A stretch of 64,000 nucleotides of DNA from Bog-159 sp035499555. Lineage in GTDB: Bacteria > Acidobacteriota > Terriglobia > Bryobacterales > Bryobacteraceae. The stretch lies in the NCBI GenBank assembly GCA_035499555.1, contig DATJYO010000063.1, positions 1 through 64,000 of the forward strand. The letters run 5' to 3'. Positions 52,079 to 61,081 of the stretch are shown here, piece by piece; position 1 is the first letter of the stretch, and every line of letters begins with the position of its first letter. The position numbers were made by a program, and so were the translations under genes. The notes beneath the pieces were generated by a model. The model was not told the DNA's origin. It was given only the letters and a program-made list of their open reading frames with translations, and ran no database searches.

Positions 52079-53547
52079 GCCAGTATTACTCCGTTTACGA
52101 ACACTTCGCGCTGGTGCCGGCCATCATGCTGGCCCTGTTCGGATGCGCCATCCTGTTATTTGACTTCTGGGTTTTCCCCGAGCCGAAGCAGAGGAAGTAC
52201 CTGTTGTGGTTCGTCATTCTGGGCGAGGTATTCACCGGATACGGTCTATGGAAGCAGGCTGCGTTCATCGCTACCAATGGCGAATTGTCCGCGTTCAACC
52301 GTTCCATCGTCATCGATGGATTCTCGATCTTCTTTAACTCGCTATTCGTGATCGCCACCGTCCTGGTGGCCCTTGTTTCTTACAACTATCTGGAGGTGGA
52401 AGGCGAGCATCACGGCGAATACTACGGACTGATGTTATTCGCCCAGTGCGGCATGTTTTTTCTGGCGACCGGCGCCGACTTAGTCACCCTCTTTATCGGC
52501 CTGGAATTGATGGCTCTGTCCTTTTACATCATGGTGGGTTTCCTGCGAGGCCAGAAACGCTCGAATGAGGCCGCCATGAAGTACCTGCTGCTGGGCGCCT
52601 TTTCCAGCGGATTCCTGGCGTACGGATTCTCCGTGATGTATGGCATCTCGGGATCCACCAAGCTGGGCGAGATCGCGGTGCGGATCAGTGAAAGGACGCC
52701 CCTCGATCCGCTGGTGTTTCTGGCCTTGGCTGCCACCGCCGTCGGGCTGCTCTTCAAGATATCCGCCGTGCCGTTTCACATGTGGGCGCCGGACGCTTAT
52801 GAAGGCGCGCCCACCACGGTGACCGCGTATCTTTCGGTCGCGTCCAAGGCCGCCTCCATCGCGTTTCTGCTGCGGTTATTTTACGGCGATCTGGCCCCAC
52901 TGGCGGCGGCCCGCCCGGTTTGGGAGCCGATCCTCAGCTTCGTGGCGGTGGCTACGATGACCGTCGGGAACTTGGCCGCCATCAACCAGAGCAACGTCAA
53001 ACGTCTGTTGGCTTACAGCTCCATCTCGCACGCCGGATACATGCTGTTGGGCTTGATCGCCGGGAATGCCACCGGCATCAAGGGAGTCGCGGTGTACGTG
53101 CTGGTCTACACTTTCATGAATCTGGGCGCCTTTATGGTTCTGGTGGCTCTGCGGCGCAAGGGCGTAATCGGCGAAGATATGGACGATATCGCCGGGCTGG
53201 TGCACAAGAGTCCGGGATATGCGCTCCTGATGCTGATTTTCGTCTTGTCACTCGCGGGCATACCGCCCACCGCCGGCTTCCTGGGCAAGTATTATATCTT
53301 CCTGTCATTGATCGAGACGCATCACTACGTGCTGGCGGTTGTGGCTACGCTGTACGTGGCCGTGGCCATCTACTACTATTTCCGGATTGTGCGCAGCGTC
53401 TTCATTCGCGATCTGAGCGAGAAGGCACCCCTGGCCACCAGCCTGGGGCTGCGTGTGGCGCTGGCCGTCAGCGGCACGTTGACGCTGGCGATCGGCATCT
53501 ATCCGGAGCCTTTTCTCCGGCTGGCACAAACGTCGCTGCTGCATTAG
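52075..53547 (+). CDS. nuoN: NADH-quinone oxidoreductase subunit N
   Basis: A 490-residue antiporter-like subunit from ATG 52075. It shows TLFIGLELMALSFYIMVGF (Glu), ALAATAVGLLFKISAVPFHMWAPDAYEGAPTTVTAYLSVASKAASIAFLLRLF and LAAINQSNVKRLLAYSSISHAGYMLLGL. These are the conserved helices of NuoN. An upstream extension of the frame to 51823 is inside nuoM and not real. Confidence 0.95.
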   Translation: MSQYYSVYEHFALVPAIMLALFGCAILLFDFWVFPEPKQRKYLLWFVILGEVFTGYGLWKQAAFIATNGELSAFNRSIVIDGFSIFFNSLFVIATVLVALVSYNYLEVEGEHHGEYYGLMLFAQCGMFFLATGADLVTLFIGLELMALSFYIMVGFLRGQKRSNEAAMKYLLLGAFSSGFLAYGFSVMYGISGSTKLGEIAVRISERTPLDPLVFLALAATAVGLLFKISAVPFHMWAPDAYEGAPTTVTAYLSVASKAASIAFLLRLFYGDLAPLAAARPVWEPILSFVAVATMTVGNLAAINQSNVKRLLAYSSISHAGYMLLGLIAGNATGIKGVAVYVLVYTFMNLGAFMVLVALRRKGVIGEDMDDIAGLVHKSPGYALLMLIFVLSLAGIPPTAGFLGKYYIFLSLIETHHYVLAVVATLYVAVAIYYYFRIVRSVFIRDLSEKAPLATSLGLRVALAVSGTLTLAIGIYPEPFLRLAQTSLLH

Positions 53548-53553
53548 GAACCT

Positions 53554-54723
53554 ATGGACGCAATCATTCATCATCCGCTGTTCATGCCCATGGTCGTCAC
53601 GATCGTGATTATCGCCCTGTTCCCGCTGGTAGCCGGCTACATCGTGTTGATCGAACGCAAAGTCCTGGCGGATTTTCAAGTGCGGCTGGGACCGATGCGC
53701 GTGGGCCCGCACGGATTGCTGCAACCGATCGCGGATGCCCTGAAGCTGCTGATCAAGGAAGACATCATCCCGACCGATTCGGATCACTTCATTTTCTGGC
53801 TGGCGCCGGTGATCTCCACGTTTACGGGGCTGACGGCGTTCGCGGTGATTCCATTCAGTAAGTATCTGTATGTGGCCGATGTCAACGTCGGCCTGCTGGT
53901 CATCTCGGCCATGTCCGCCGTGGGCATTCTGGGTATCATTCTGGGTGGCTGGGCTTCGAACAGCCATTATCCTCTGCTGGGCGCGTTACGCAGCGCGGCG
54001 CAGTTGGTCAGCTATGAGGTCGCGCTGTCATTCGCGCTGCTCTCGGGTGTGATGGTAGCCGGCACGCTGAGCATGCAGGGAATCATCCACGCGCAGCAGA
54101 CGCGGGGCGTGTGGATCATCTTCTCCAACTATGGCTTCATGATCGTGCCGTTTGTCGTGTATATCATCGCGGCTACGGCGGAGACCAATCGCGCGCCGTT
54201 CGATCTGCCCGAGGCCGAGTCCGAGTTAGTCGCCGGCTTTCACACCGAGTACAGCGGGTTCCGCTGGGCGCTCTACTTCCTGGCGGAATACGCCAATATC
54301 TTCGTGGTTTCCTCGGTAGCCGTTACCCTCTTCTGGGGCGGATGGCTGCGGCCTTTCCCGAGCGTGGCGTGGCTCGGCGTGCTCAACTATATCGTGCCAT
54401 TGCTGGTGTTTGCGGGCTCCGGCCTGAGTAGTCTCATCCTGGTGCGCCGCCTGAAGGATCCGCTGCAGCAAAAGGTGCTGGTAGGCGCGGCCCTGATTCT
54501 GGTGCTGATCGGCGCTGTCTACATGCTGCCGGCGGCGAATGCAGCGGCGATCGGCATCTTCTGGTTTCTCTTCAAGGTAGCCGTGATCGTCTATCTCATG
54601 ATCTGGTTCCGCGGCACCTTCCCGCGCTTCCGCTACGATCAACTCATGAACATCGGCTGGAAAGTCATGATCCCGGTGGGTATGGCCGCGATCGTGATCA
54701 ATGCCGTGCTGGGCATGGTATAG
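53554..54723 (+). CDS. nuoH: NADH-quinone oxidoreductase subunit H
   Basis: A 389-residue subunit with about nine membrane helices. It shows VLIERKVLADFQVRLGPMRVGPHGLLQPIADALKLLIKEDIIP, the quinone-channel loop AATAETNRAPFDLPEAESELVAGFHTEYSGFRWALYFLAEYANIF and a C-terminal RGTFPRFRYDQLMNIGWKVMIP. NuoH joins peripheral and membrane arms. Its place after nuoN, not between nuoG and nuoI as in E. coli, is unusual. Last gene of the operon. Confidence 0.96.
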   Translation: MDAIIHHPLFMPMVVTIVIIALFPLVAGYIVLIERKVLADFQVRLGPMRVGPHGLLQPIADALKLLIKEDIIPTDSDHFIFWLAPVISTFTGLTAFAVIPFSKYLYVADVNVGLLVISAMSAVGILGIILGGWASNSHYPLLGALRSAAQLVSYEVALSFALLSGVMVAGTLSMQGIIHAQQTRGVWIIFSNYGFMIVPFVVYIIAATAETNRAPFDLPEAESELVAGFHTEYSGFRWALYFLAEYANIFVVSSVAVTLFWGGWLRPFPSVAWLGVLNYIVPLLVFAGSGLSSLILVRRLKDPLQQKVLVGAALILVLIGAVYMLPAANAAAIGIFWFLFKVAVIVYLMIWFRGTFPRFRYDQLMNIGWKVMIPVGMAAIVINAVLGMV

Positions 54724-54768
54724 AACGAGCAGCCCGTCCGGGCGATGCTAACATGAAGAAGTCGGTTC

Positions 54769-55533
54769 ATGTCATCGCCTGTCATCCCGCCGCCGATCGA
54801 GGACCTGCGGCACCGTCCCTTCTCGTTTTATCCCGCCATCCTGAACATCGAGCACAACCAGTGGCAGTACCGCAAGGCCACCTGGTCGGACGTGCTGGTG
54901 GTCAACGCGCGCACGGGTTTGGAGATTTCGATCCCGCGGCGGTTTCTGGGCGAGATCTCGAGCATCGAAGATCCCGTAGTGATCGTCGGATTGCTGCGGG
55001 AACTGGAGTACCGCGAAGGCGCCGTGTGGCCGTATCAGCGGCGGGTGATCGAGATGCCGGTGGCGGTGGGAGCGCGCGGCGGGGCGCCCGCGCCGGAACC
55101 GCGGACCGGCCCCGCGCCCGTGGTCGGCATCCGGCTGGAGCGGAACGAATCGCATATCTTCCGCCTGGTCGGCGGCGCGCTGGTGTTAGGGATCGTGGCG
55201 GCGTACGTGGCCGTAAACTTCTACCGCGAGAGCACACAGCGTCCGCGGGTGAGTTTCACCGCGCGGGAAAAGCCGTTCTTCAACCTGGGACCGCGCGATA
55301 CCTACGATGCCGTGGTGCGGAAGTTAGGGCCGCCGGGTGGAGATCACTGGCACAACGCGGATAGCGGCACGCGTTACCGCGCCTTGTGGTATCCGGACCG
55401 GGCCTGCACGGTGGTGCTCCTGGGCATGGACGGCCGGGACCCGGTCTATATCGGCACGCTGGACGCGAATTGGAATCCGATTCACTCGGTGGAGCCGGCG
55501 TTACTGCGCGGCTTGCGCCGGCTGACTCAATAA
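54769..55533 (+). CDS. Hypothetical protein with one transmembrane segment
   Basis: A 254-residue protein. The N-terminal half is soluble with an ordered region (NQWQYRKATWSDVLVVNARTGLEISIPRRFLGEISSIEDPVVIVGLLRELEYREGAVWPYQRRVIEMP), then a Pro/Ala linker, one hydrophobic helix at about 127-146 (LVGGALVLGIVAAYVAVNFY) and a C-terminal domain with RDTYDAVVRKLGPPGGD and RALWYPDRACTVVLLG. I do not recognise the family. It starts 45 bases after nuoH on the same strand, so it could be read from the nuo operon. Its end overlaps the convergent SDR by 33 bases. Confidence 0.6.
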   Translation: MSSPVIPPPIEDLRHRPFSFYPAILNIEHNQWQYRKATWSDVLVVNARTGLEISIPRRFLGEISSIEDPVVIVGLLRELEYREGAVWPYQRRVIEMPVAVGARGGAPAPEPRTGPAPVVGIRLERNESHIFRLVGGALVLGIVAAYVAVNFYRESTQRPRVSFTAREKPFFNLGPRDTYDAVVRKLGPPGGDHWHNADSGTRYRALWYPDRACTVVLLGMDGRDPVYIGTLDANWNPIHSVEPALLRGLRRLTQ

Positions 55534-56397
55534 CCAGGCGGCATATTCGCGCACGCTCACCAGGCGGACCGGCATAGCTTCGAGCGCGGTTCGCATGTCC
55601 ACCACCTGGCCGCGCGCGTACCCCAGAGAGAGTGCCGCGAAGGCCTCGTCCAGGGCGCAGCGGGCGGCCGCCTTTCCGGCGCGCAGGACGGACTCCAGCA
55701 CGTGCTCGACCGTGAAAGCGTCGCCGGTCAGCTCCTCGAAGAGGCGCACCACCTGCAGCGGGCCGAGCGGCTCCGGACCGCCCAAGGGCAGGGTCTTGTG
55801 GTGCGCTGCCGGTGTATCCAGGGCGCGCACGGCGAACTCGGCTACGTTGGGAAACGAGATCCAACTGATGGGATTCTCGCCGGCGCCCAAGATGCGGGCG
55901 CGCCGCGCCGACACGTCGAAACCCAGGGCGGCGCTGAGCCAGATTTCCATGAAGAAGGTTGGCTGGAGGATGGTGTACGTCATACCGCTCGCGACGATGG
56001 CCTGTTCCACTTCGCGCTTAGCGCGCTGCAGGGCGAAATCCTCGGCGATGGGCGCGAACGAGACATAGACGAAGTGTTTGACTCCCGCGTCGCGGGCGGC
56101 TTGCACCAACTGTAACTGGCCCAGGCGATCGACGGCGTCGATGCTGTCGTCGGGCTGGCGCGAGAGCGTGGAGGAAGCCGTGGATAGGACCGTGGCGGCT
56201 CCTGCGCAGGCGGCCCGAATGGATGCCGGGTCCTTGAGATCGCCGGTGACCAGCTCGGCGCCGGATTGGCGCAGCTCCGCGATGCGCGACGCATCCCCCG
56301 TGGGGCGCACCAGGGCGCGCACCGGTCGCCGGGCGGCGGACAGCCGGCGGCAGATCTCACCGCCGACCAAGCCTGTGGCTCCTACGATCAGGTTCAT
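55501..56397 (-). CDS. NmrA-like NAD(P)-binding SDR family protein
   Basis: A 298-residue atypical short-chain dehydrogenase starting at ATG 56397. The N-terminal glycine motif is MNLIVGATGLVGGEICRRL (GxxGxxG), followed by VTGDLKDPASIRAACAGAATVLSTASS and HFVYVSFAPIAEDFALQRAKREVEQAIVASGMTYTILQPTFFMEIWL. The catalytic Tyr-x3-Lys of classic SDRs is absent, as in NmrA-like sensors and isoflavone-reductase-type enzymes. Its start overlaps the rhamnosidase stop by four bases, so it belongs to that operon; a sugar oxidoreductase role is conceivable but unproven. Confidence 0.82.
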   Translation of the reverse strand: MNLIVGATGLVGGEICRRLSAARRPVRALVRPTGDASRIAELRQSGAELVTGDLKDPASIRAACAGAATVLSTASSTLSRQPDDSIDAVDRLGQLQLVQAARDAGVKHFVYVSFAPIAEDFALQRAKREVEQAIVASGMTYTILQPTFFMEIWLSAALGFDVSARRARILGAGENPISWISFPNVAEFAVRALDTPAAHHKTLPLGGPEPLGPLQVVRLFEELTGDAFTVEHVLESVLRAGKAAARCALDEAFAALSLGYARGQVVDMRTALEAMPVRLVSVREYAAWLLSQPAQAAQ

Positions 56398-58721
56398 AGC
56401 GTGAAGTGGTTCTCGCCGGGATTGAGATCCCTGGTCCGGCCCTGCCATTCGAATTTGCCTTCCACGCCGGCGGGCAGATTTACGGCGGCGTCCAGCTTTC
56501 CTTCGCTCAGGCTCAATGTTACCGCGATCTCTCCCTTCGGGTGCGGAATGGCGCCCGAGACGTGCGTCAGTTTGCCCAGAAACGGCCGGATGATGACGCG
56601 GCGAAAACCGGGCGCCGCCGAATCGATTCCCAGCACGGTGCGGAACAATTCGTAGTTCGGGCTGGCGCCCCAGGCGTGGCAATCGGAGCGGGTGGGGTCG
56701 GCAGTCTCGGCCCACGTAGTCAGGCCGCGGTCGAGCATGGTGCGCCAGGGACCCAGCATGTCGAGGTAACGGTCGCCGTCGCCGGCTTTGTTCATGGCGG
56801 AGTGCAGATAGTGCCGGAAGTAGATGGAGCATTGCACCAGGCTTTCGTCGCCGGCCACACGGTCGATCAGGTCGCGGGCCTCGGCGCCTTCGCTGACCCC
56901 GGCGAGCACGGCCAGGGCGTTGGCCTGCTGCGAGAATTCATGTTGATCCACGTTGTCGGCGAACATGCGGCGGTTCGCGTCCCAGTATAACGAACGCACC
57001 GTTTCGCGCAGATGGGCGGCCGCATGGCGATCTTCATCCGCCAGCCCGCGGTCGCCCAAGGCGGCTTCCATTTCCGAGGCCCACCGATAAGCCAGCAGCA
57101 GTTGCAGATCGAGCGGCGCCGAGTTGCCCTTGGCGGACGCCGGCGGTACACCGCCGTTCCATTCCCGGGTCCAATCGACGAAATTCCACCACGGCATACG
57201 GCCCAGCGATCCGTTGCCATGCTGATGGGCTTCGAAGAACGAAAGCACGGCGCGCACGCCGGGCAGCATCTGGCGCACGAATGCCGGGTCGTCCTGGTAC
57301 ATCCAGTAATCGTGCAGCATGCCGATCCACCACAGCGAGAACGGCGGGATGTATTGCTGCAGGCGGGAGGGGGCGCGGCTGTAAGTGGCGCCTTCGGCGG
57401 TGCGCGAGGAATTCAGAAGCTCGATGGCTTTGCGCAGCAGGCGGCCATCGCCGGTCATGTACAGCGAAACCAGGCCCTGCACGCGAGTGTCGCCGGCATA
57501 CTGCAACTGCTCGTAATAGGGGCAGTCCATGTAGGTTTCGTGCGCGCAGAGGCGGGCGGTGCGCCAGCCGACATCCAGGATCTTGTCCAGTTCCGTGGAA
57601 CCGGCATCGAAGCGCGCCTTACGCTGGAAAGGATAGCCGGTATAGATGCCGTGCAAATCGTCGAGGATCAGCGGCTGATCCTGGGTTTCGATGGTCAGCC
57701 GCAGGTACCGCCAGGTGCGCCACCAGAGTGTCTCGAAATGGCGATGCGGGCCGCCGTCGGCAATGAAAACATCGTGTTGGCCGATGAACTGTTTGCCTTC
57801 GACTTCGTTGCGGTTGCCCTTATCGCGCAAGCCGGGTAAGAACAGCGATTCGGCATAGCCCACGTCCACCGTCGCGCCTTTGCCGAGGCTGACGGTCAAC
57901 TCCGGATAACCGGTAGTGAGGAATGTCTGATCGTATAGCAGGACGGTCTTGGTGTGGGGCGGGACCTCGCGCGTGGCCGTGCCCGTACGCAGCACAGTGA
58001 GGGGTTGCGGCTTCAATTCCATGGGTGGAATCGAGCGCGGGACGAGCATCCACCGGTTGGGTCCGTCTTGTGCGTCCCGGGGCGCGCCGGGACTGCCGGC
58101 GGCGGCAGCCAGCCACGCGGAATCGTCGAAATCAGGGCGTTGCCATCCCCAGGGATAAAGCCGGTAGTCGATACGCTCCCCCGGACCGGTCACGAAGTAG
58201 AAGCGCCGCATTTCGGGCTGGAGCGGAGCGGGCGAATAGGCCGCATCGCGGATGCATTTCCATTTGCTGCCGGTATCGACAATGCGTTCGGACTCGCCGT
58301 CGCCCTGGACCAGCAAACCGGTCCGGTTGGTGACCTGGGCTTCCGGCGCCAGTTCGCCAAAGTTCCAGACCACGGCGGCCAGGACGTTCTTGCCGGTTTT
58401 CAAATGGCGGGCGATATCCACCGATTCGTAGCGCCAGTGCGGGAGATCGCCGCGGGCAGGTCCCAGGCTGACCAGTTCGCCGTTGACATAGAGCTTGTAG
58501 CGGTTGTCGGCCGTGACGTGGATGAGGAAGCTTTCCGGCACGGATGGCAAGTCGAAAGTGCGGCGGAAGTGATAAACGCCGTAGTCGAAAGGAGACGCAT
58601 CCGGGACCGAGATCCAGCGGGCGGGCCAGGCCTTGGTCTGTAACTCCGGATTGGCGGCACCCAGAAGAACAATCGATGCCGCCAGAGGAACGCAAACGCA
58701 GCAGGACAAGAAACTACGCAT
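56394..58721 (-). CDS. Alpha-L-rhamnosidase-like glycoside hydrolase (GH78 type)
   Basis: A 775-residue protein with an N-terminal signal (MRSFLSCCVCVPLAASIVLLGA). Residues about 30-330 are beta-sandwich domains with VYHFRRTFDLP, ITHV-like VTADNRYKLYVNGELVSLGPARGDLPHWRYESVDIA, and a YDQTFLTTGYPELTVSLG strand set. Residues about 370-690 form an (alpha/alpha)6 barrel with ETYMDCPYYEQLQYAGDTR (the acidic cluster of GH78 active sites), ETADPTRSDCHAWGASPNYELFRTVLGI and a C-terminal beta domain. This is the GH78 plan of enzymes that release terminal L-rhamnose. Direct linkage to rhaI supports this substrate. Confidence 0.85.
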   Translation of the reverse strand: MRSFLSCCVCVPLAASIVLLGAANPELQTKAWPARWISVPDASPFDYGVYHFRRTFDLPSVPESFLIHVTADNRYKLYVNGELVSLGPARGDLPHWRYESVDIARHLKTGKNVLAAVVWNFGELAPEAQVTNRTGLLVQGDGESERIVDTGSKWKCIRDAAYSPAPLQPEMRRFYFVTGPGERIDYRLYPWGWQRPDFDDSAWLAAAAGSPGAPRDAQDGPNRWMLVPRSIPPMELKPQPLTVLRTGTATREVPPHTKTVLLYDQTFLTTGYPELTVSLGKGATVDVGYAESLFLPGLRDKGNRNEVEGKQFIGQHDVFIADGGPHRHFETLWWRTWRYLRLTIETQDQPLILDDLHGIYTGYPFQRKARFDAGSTELDKILDVGWRTARLCAHETYMDCPYYEQLQYAGDTRVQGLVSLYMTGDGRLLRKAIELLNSSRTAEGATYSRAPSRLQQYIPPFSLWWIGMLHDYWMYQDDPAFVRQMLPGVRAVLSFFEAHQHGNGSLGRMPWWNFVDWTREWNGGVPPASAKGNSAPLDLQLLLAYRWASEMEAALGDRGLADEDRHAAAHLRETVRSLYWDANRRMFADNVDQHEFSQQANALAVLAGVSEGAEARDLIDRVAGDESLVQCSIYFRHYLHSAMNKAGDGDRYLDMLGPWRTMLDRGLTTWAETADPTRSDCHAWGASPNYELFRTVLGIDSAAPGFRRVIIRPFLGKLTHVSGAIPHPKGEIAVTLSLSEGKLDAAVNLPAGVEGKFEWQGRTRDLNPGENHFTL

Positions 58722-59907
58722 AACTGGTTACCGCAGCGGCGTTCTTTTCGGCCCGTTCCTTGGCGGCCCGTTCCGGGTAGCCGCTTTCGCGATAGGCTTG
58801 GAGCGGGTTCGCCGGGAGATTGTTTTTCTTACGCCACTCCCGAATGGCGGGGCGAACATCGGTGGCGAAGGCTTCCTTGAGACATTCTTCGGCGTCTACC
58901 AACGCGGATTTGCTTTGATGCGCGGCGAGGGCTTCGTGATCGACCAGGGCGGCCTTGGCATAAAGCTCCTGGGCCGTGACCGCGGTCTGGATCATCTCCT
59001 CCACCTTGTCTTTCAGATTGTGGCTCTGATCGATCATGTAAGCGATCTCAGCGCGGCGGCCGGTCTCCCATTCGAACAAAGCGATCTCGTGAAAGATGCG
59101 GAAGACCTGGTAGGGATCGATGGAGCCGAGCGTGAGATCGTCATCGGCGTAGCGCCGGTCGTTGAAATGGAAGCCGCCCAGCATGTTCTCGGAGAGCAGC
59201 CAGGCCACGATCTGTTCGATGTTCTGCGCCTGGTAGTGATGGCCGGTATCCACCAGCACCTTGGCCTGCGGACCGGCGTTGCGCGCCATCAGCAGCGCCA
59301 TGCCCCAATCGGCGAGGTCGGTGTGATAGAAGGCGGGCTCGAAGGGTTTGTATTCGACCAACAGGCGCTGGTTCGGCTCCAGATTGCGGTGGGCTTCGAT
59401 GAGGCCCTCTTCGAACCAGCGGCGGCGGTGCCGGATATTGGCCGTGCCGGGATAGCTGGAGCCGTCGGCGAACCAGAGGGAGATATCGCGGCTGCCGGTC
59501 GCGCTGGCGATTTCGATGCAGTCGAGAATATGCTGCAGGGCGGCGCGGCGGACGGCGGCGTCGGGATTGCCGAGCGAGCCGTGCTTATAGATTTGATCCT
59601 GAAAGACGTTGGGGTTAATGGCGCCGATCTTAACTCCGTAGCGCTCGGCCATGAGCATCACTTCGGGGACGCTGAATTTGCCGTCGGGGAAATCCCAGAG
59701 CACATGGACGGCGACGGTCGGACAGCAGCCGGTGAAACGATGCACCTGGCCGGCGTCGCTGAGTTTCTCGGCTGTGGTGGTGGCAGCGGCGGGATGTAGA
59801 AACTTGCCGAAACGGGTGCCGGTGTTGGCGAAACCCCAGGAGGGCAGTTCGATACGGAAGCTATCGAGGGCCTGCCAGATCTCTTGTTGCTGGTTGTCTG
59901 CGGGCAT
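58714..59907 (-). CDS. rhaI: L-rhamnose isomerase (RhaI type)
   Basis: A 397-residue TIM-barrel isomerase with GGAGGA before ATG 59907. It resembles the bacterial RhaI type found in Pseudomonas stutzeri: RIELPSWGFANTGTRFGKF, CCPTVAVHVLWDFPDG, YGVKIGAINPNVFQDQIYKHGSLGNPD, LLVEYKPFEPAFYHTDLADWGMALLMA, VLVDTGHHYQAQNIEQIVAWLL and GGFHFNDRRYADDDLTLGSIDPYQVFRIFHE. It converts L-rhamnose to L-rhamnulose. The rhamnosidase downstream overlaps it by 8 bases. Confidence 0.88.
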   Translation of the reverse strand: MPADNQQQEIWQALDSFRIELPSWGFANTGTRFGKFLHPAAATTTAEKLSDAGQVHRFTGCCPTVAVHVLWDFPDGKFSVPEVMLMAERYGVKIGAINPNVFQDQIYKHGSLGNPDAAVRRAALQHILDCIEIASATGSRDISLWFADGSSYPGTANIRHRRRWFEEGLIEAHRNLEPNQRLLVEYKPFEPAFYHTDLADWGMALLMARNAGPQAKVLVDTGHHYQAQNIEQIVAWLLSENMLGGFHFNDRRYADDDLTLGSIDPYQVFRIFHEIALFEWETGRRAEIAYMIDQSHNLKDKVEEMIQTAVTAQELYAKAALVDHEALAAHQSKSALVDAEECLKEAFATDVRPAIREWRKKNNLPANPLQAYRESGYPERAAKERAEKNAAAVTSYA

Positions 59908-59971
59908 GTAGTTCCTCCAGAAGATGGCGAAGCCTGATTATAATTGGGGGCGGATAGAGCGGGCTGCCGTA

Positions 59972-61081
59972 CTAATGCCCGGCCAGCACCGGTTGCACGA
60001 GGCGGGCGCAAACGGCCTGCGCCATCTCCATGGTGGTGGCATGGCCGCCCATATCGTAAGTGCGCGCGGCGCCCTCGGCTACCACCGCGGCGACAGCGGC
60101 TTCGATCTCGGCGGCCTTCTCTTTTTGACCCAGCCATTCGAGCATCATCTTGGCAGCCAGGATGGTGGCCAGCGGGTTGACCTTGTTCTGCCCGGCGTAC
60201 TTGGGGGCGGAGCCGTGCGTGGGTTCGAAGACGGCGTACCGGTCGCCGATGTTGCCGCTGTATCCGAAGCCCATGCCGCCCACAAGCTGGGCGCACAGGT
60301 CAGAGAGGATGTCGCCGAACAGGTTGGTGGTCACGATCACGTCGTAATTGGCCGGGTTCTTCAGCAGCCACATGCAGATGGCGTCCACGTTGGCGGTGTC
60401 GAACTGGATGTGAGGAAACTCGGCGGCGACCTCCTGGGCGGCATCCAGGAACACGGCGTCGGTGGCGCGCAGTACGTTGGCTTTGTGCACGGCGGTCACC
60501 TTGCGACGGCCGTGACGCACGGCGTAGTCGAAGGCCGCGCGCACGATGCGCTCCGAACCGCGGTGCGTAATACTGCGTATGGATATGGCGGCATCGCGCG
60601 GAATGCGGTCCATGCCCGGCTCCTGGAAAAAGACGCCCGGCACGCGGGGGAACTCCACGCCGATGTACATGCCTTCGGTGTTCTCGCGGAAGACCACCAG
60701 GTCAATGCCCTCGCGGTAGTTGAGCGGATTGCCGGGGAAGGCTTTGGCCGGGCGCAGGCAGGTGTACAGATCGAGCATCTGGCGCATACGCACGATGGGG
60801 CTGCGGTAGGTGTGGTTTTGCCCCTGGAGGTGCGCGGGCAGTTCCCGCTCCGCCGATCCGGCGGGCTTGGAAGTGATGGCGCCGAAGAAGGCGCAGTCGG
60901 TGGAATGGAGCAGGTCCACGGTGCGCTGCGGCAAGGCTTCGCCCTCGGTCCGCCAGAACTCCCAGCCGATATCGCCGGGCAAGTACTCCGCTTCGAATCC
61001 TACGGCATCCAGGACCAGCCGCGCGGCTGCGCAGACTTCAGGTCCGATGCCGTCACCGGGTAACCAGGCTATGCGGTACAT
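59972..61081 (-). CDS. Isocitrate/isopropylmalate dehydrogenase family protein
   Basis: A 369-residue beta-decarboxylating dehydrogenase with GGAGGA before ATG 61081. It carries LPGDGIGPEVCAAARLVL, RMRQMLDLYTCLRPAKAF, VVFRENTEGMYIGVEF, a catalytic Lys in VHKANVLRATD, the metal-binding NVDAICMWL and TTNLFGDILSDLC, and the NAD loop FEPTHGSAPKYAGQNKVNP. It is clearly of this family but differs from the leuB at 19534 in the substrate region (TEGMYIG instead of LTGGIYYG), which points to isocitrate-, homoisocitrate- or tartrate-type substrates. Linked to LeuC/LeuD-type aconitases, which would supply a 2-hydroxy-3-carboxylic acid. Confidence 0.85.
   Translation of the reverse strand: MYRIAWLPGDGIGPEVCAAARLVLDAVGFEAEYLPGDIGWEFWRTEGEALPQRTVDLLHSTDCAFFGAITSKPAGSAERELPAHLQGQNHTYRSPIVRMRQMLDLYTCLRPAKAFPGNPLNYREGIDLVVFRENTEGMYIGVEFPRVPGVFFQEPGMDRIPRDAAISIRSITHRGSERIVRAAFDYAVRHGRRKVTAVHKANVLRATDAVFLDAAQEVAAEFPHIQFDTANVDAICMWLLKNPANYDVIVTTNLFGDILSDLCAQLVGGMGFGYSGNIGDRYAVFEPTHGSAPKYAGQNKVNPLATILAAKMMLEWLGQKEKAAEIEAAVAAVVAEGAARTYDMGGHATTMEMAQAVCARLVQPVLAGH

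Noticed and set aside
59924..61063. 379-codon + strand open frame
   Set aside because: Antisense to the isocitrate/isopropylmalate dehydrogenase family gene; no domain recognised.
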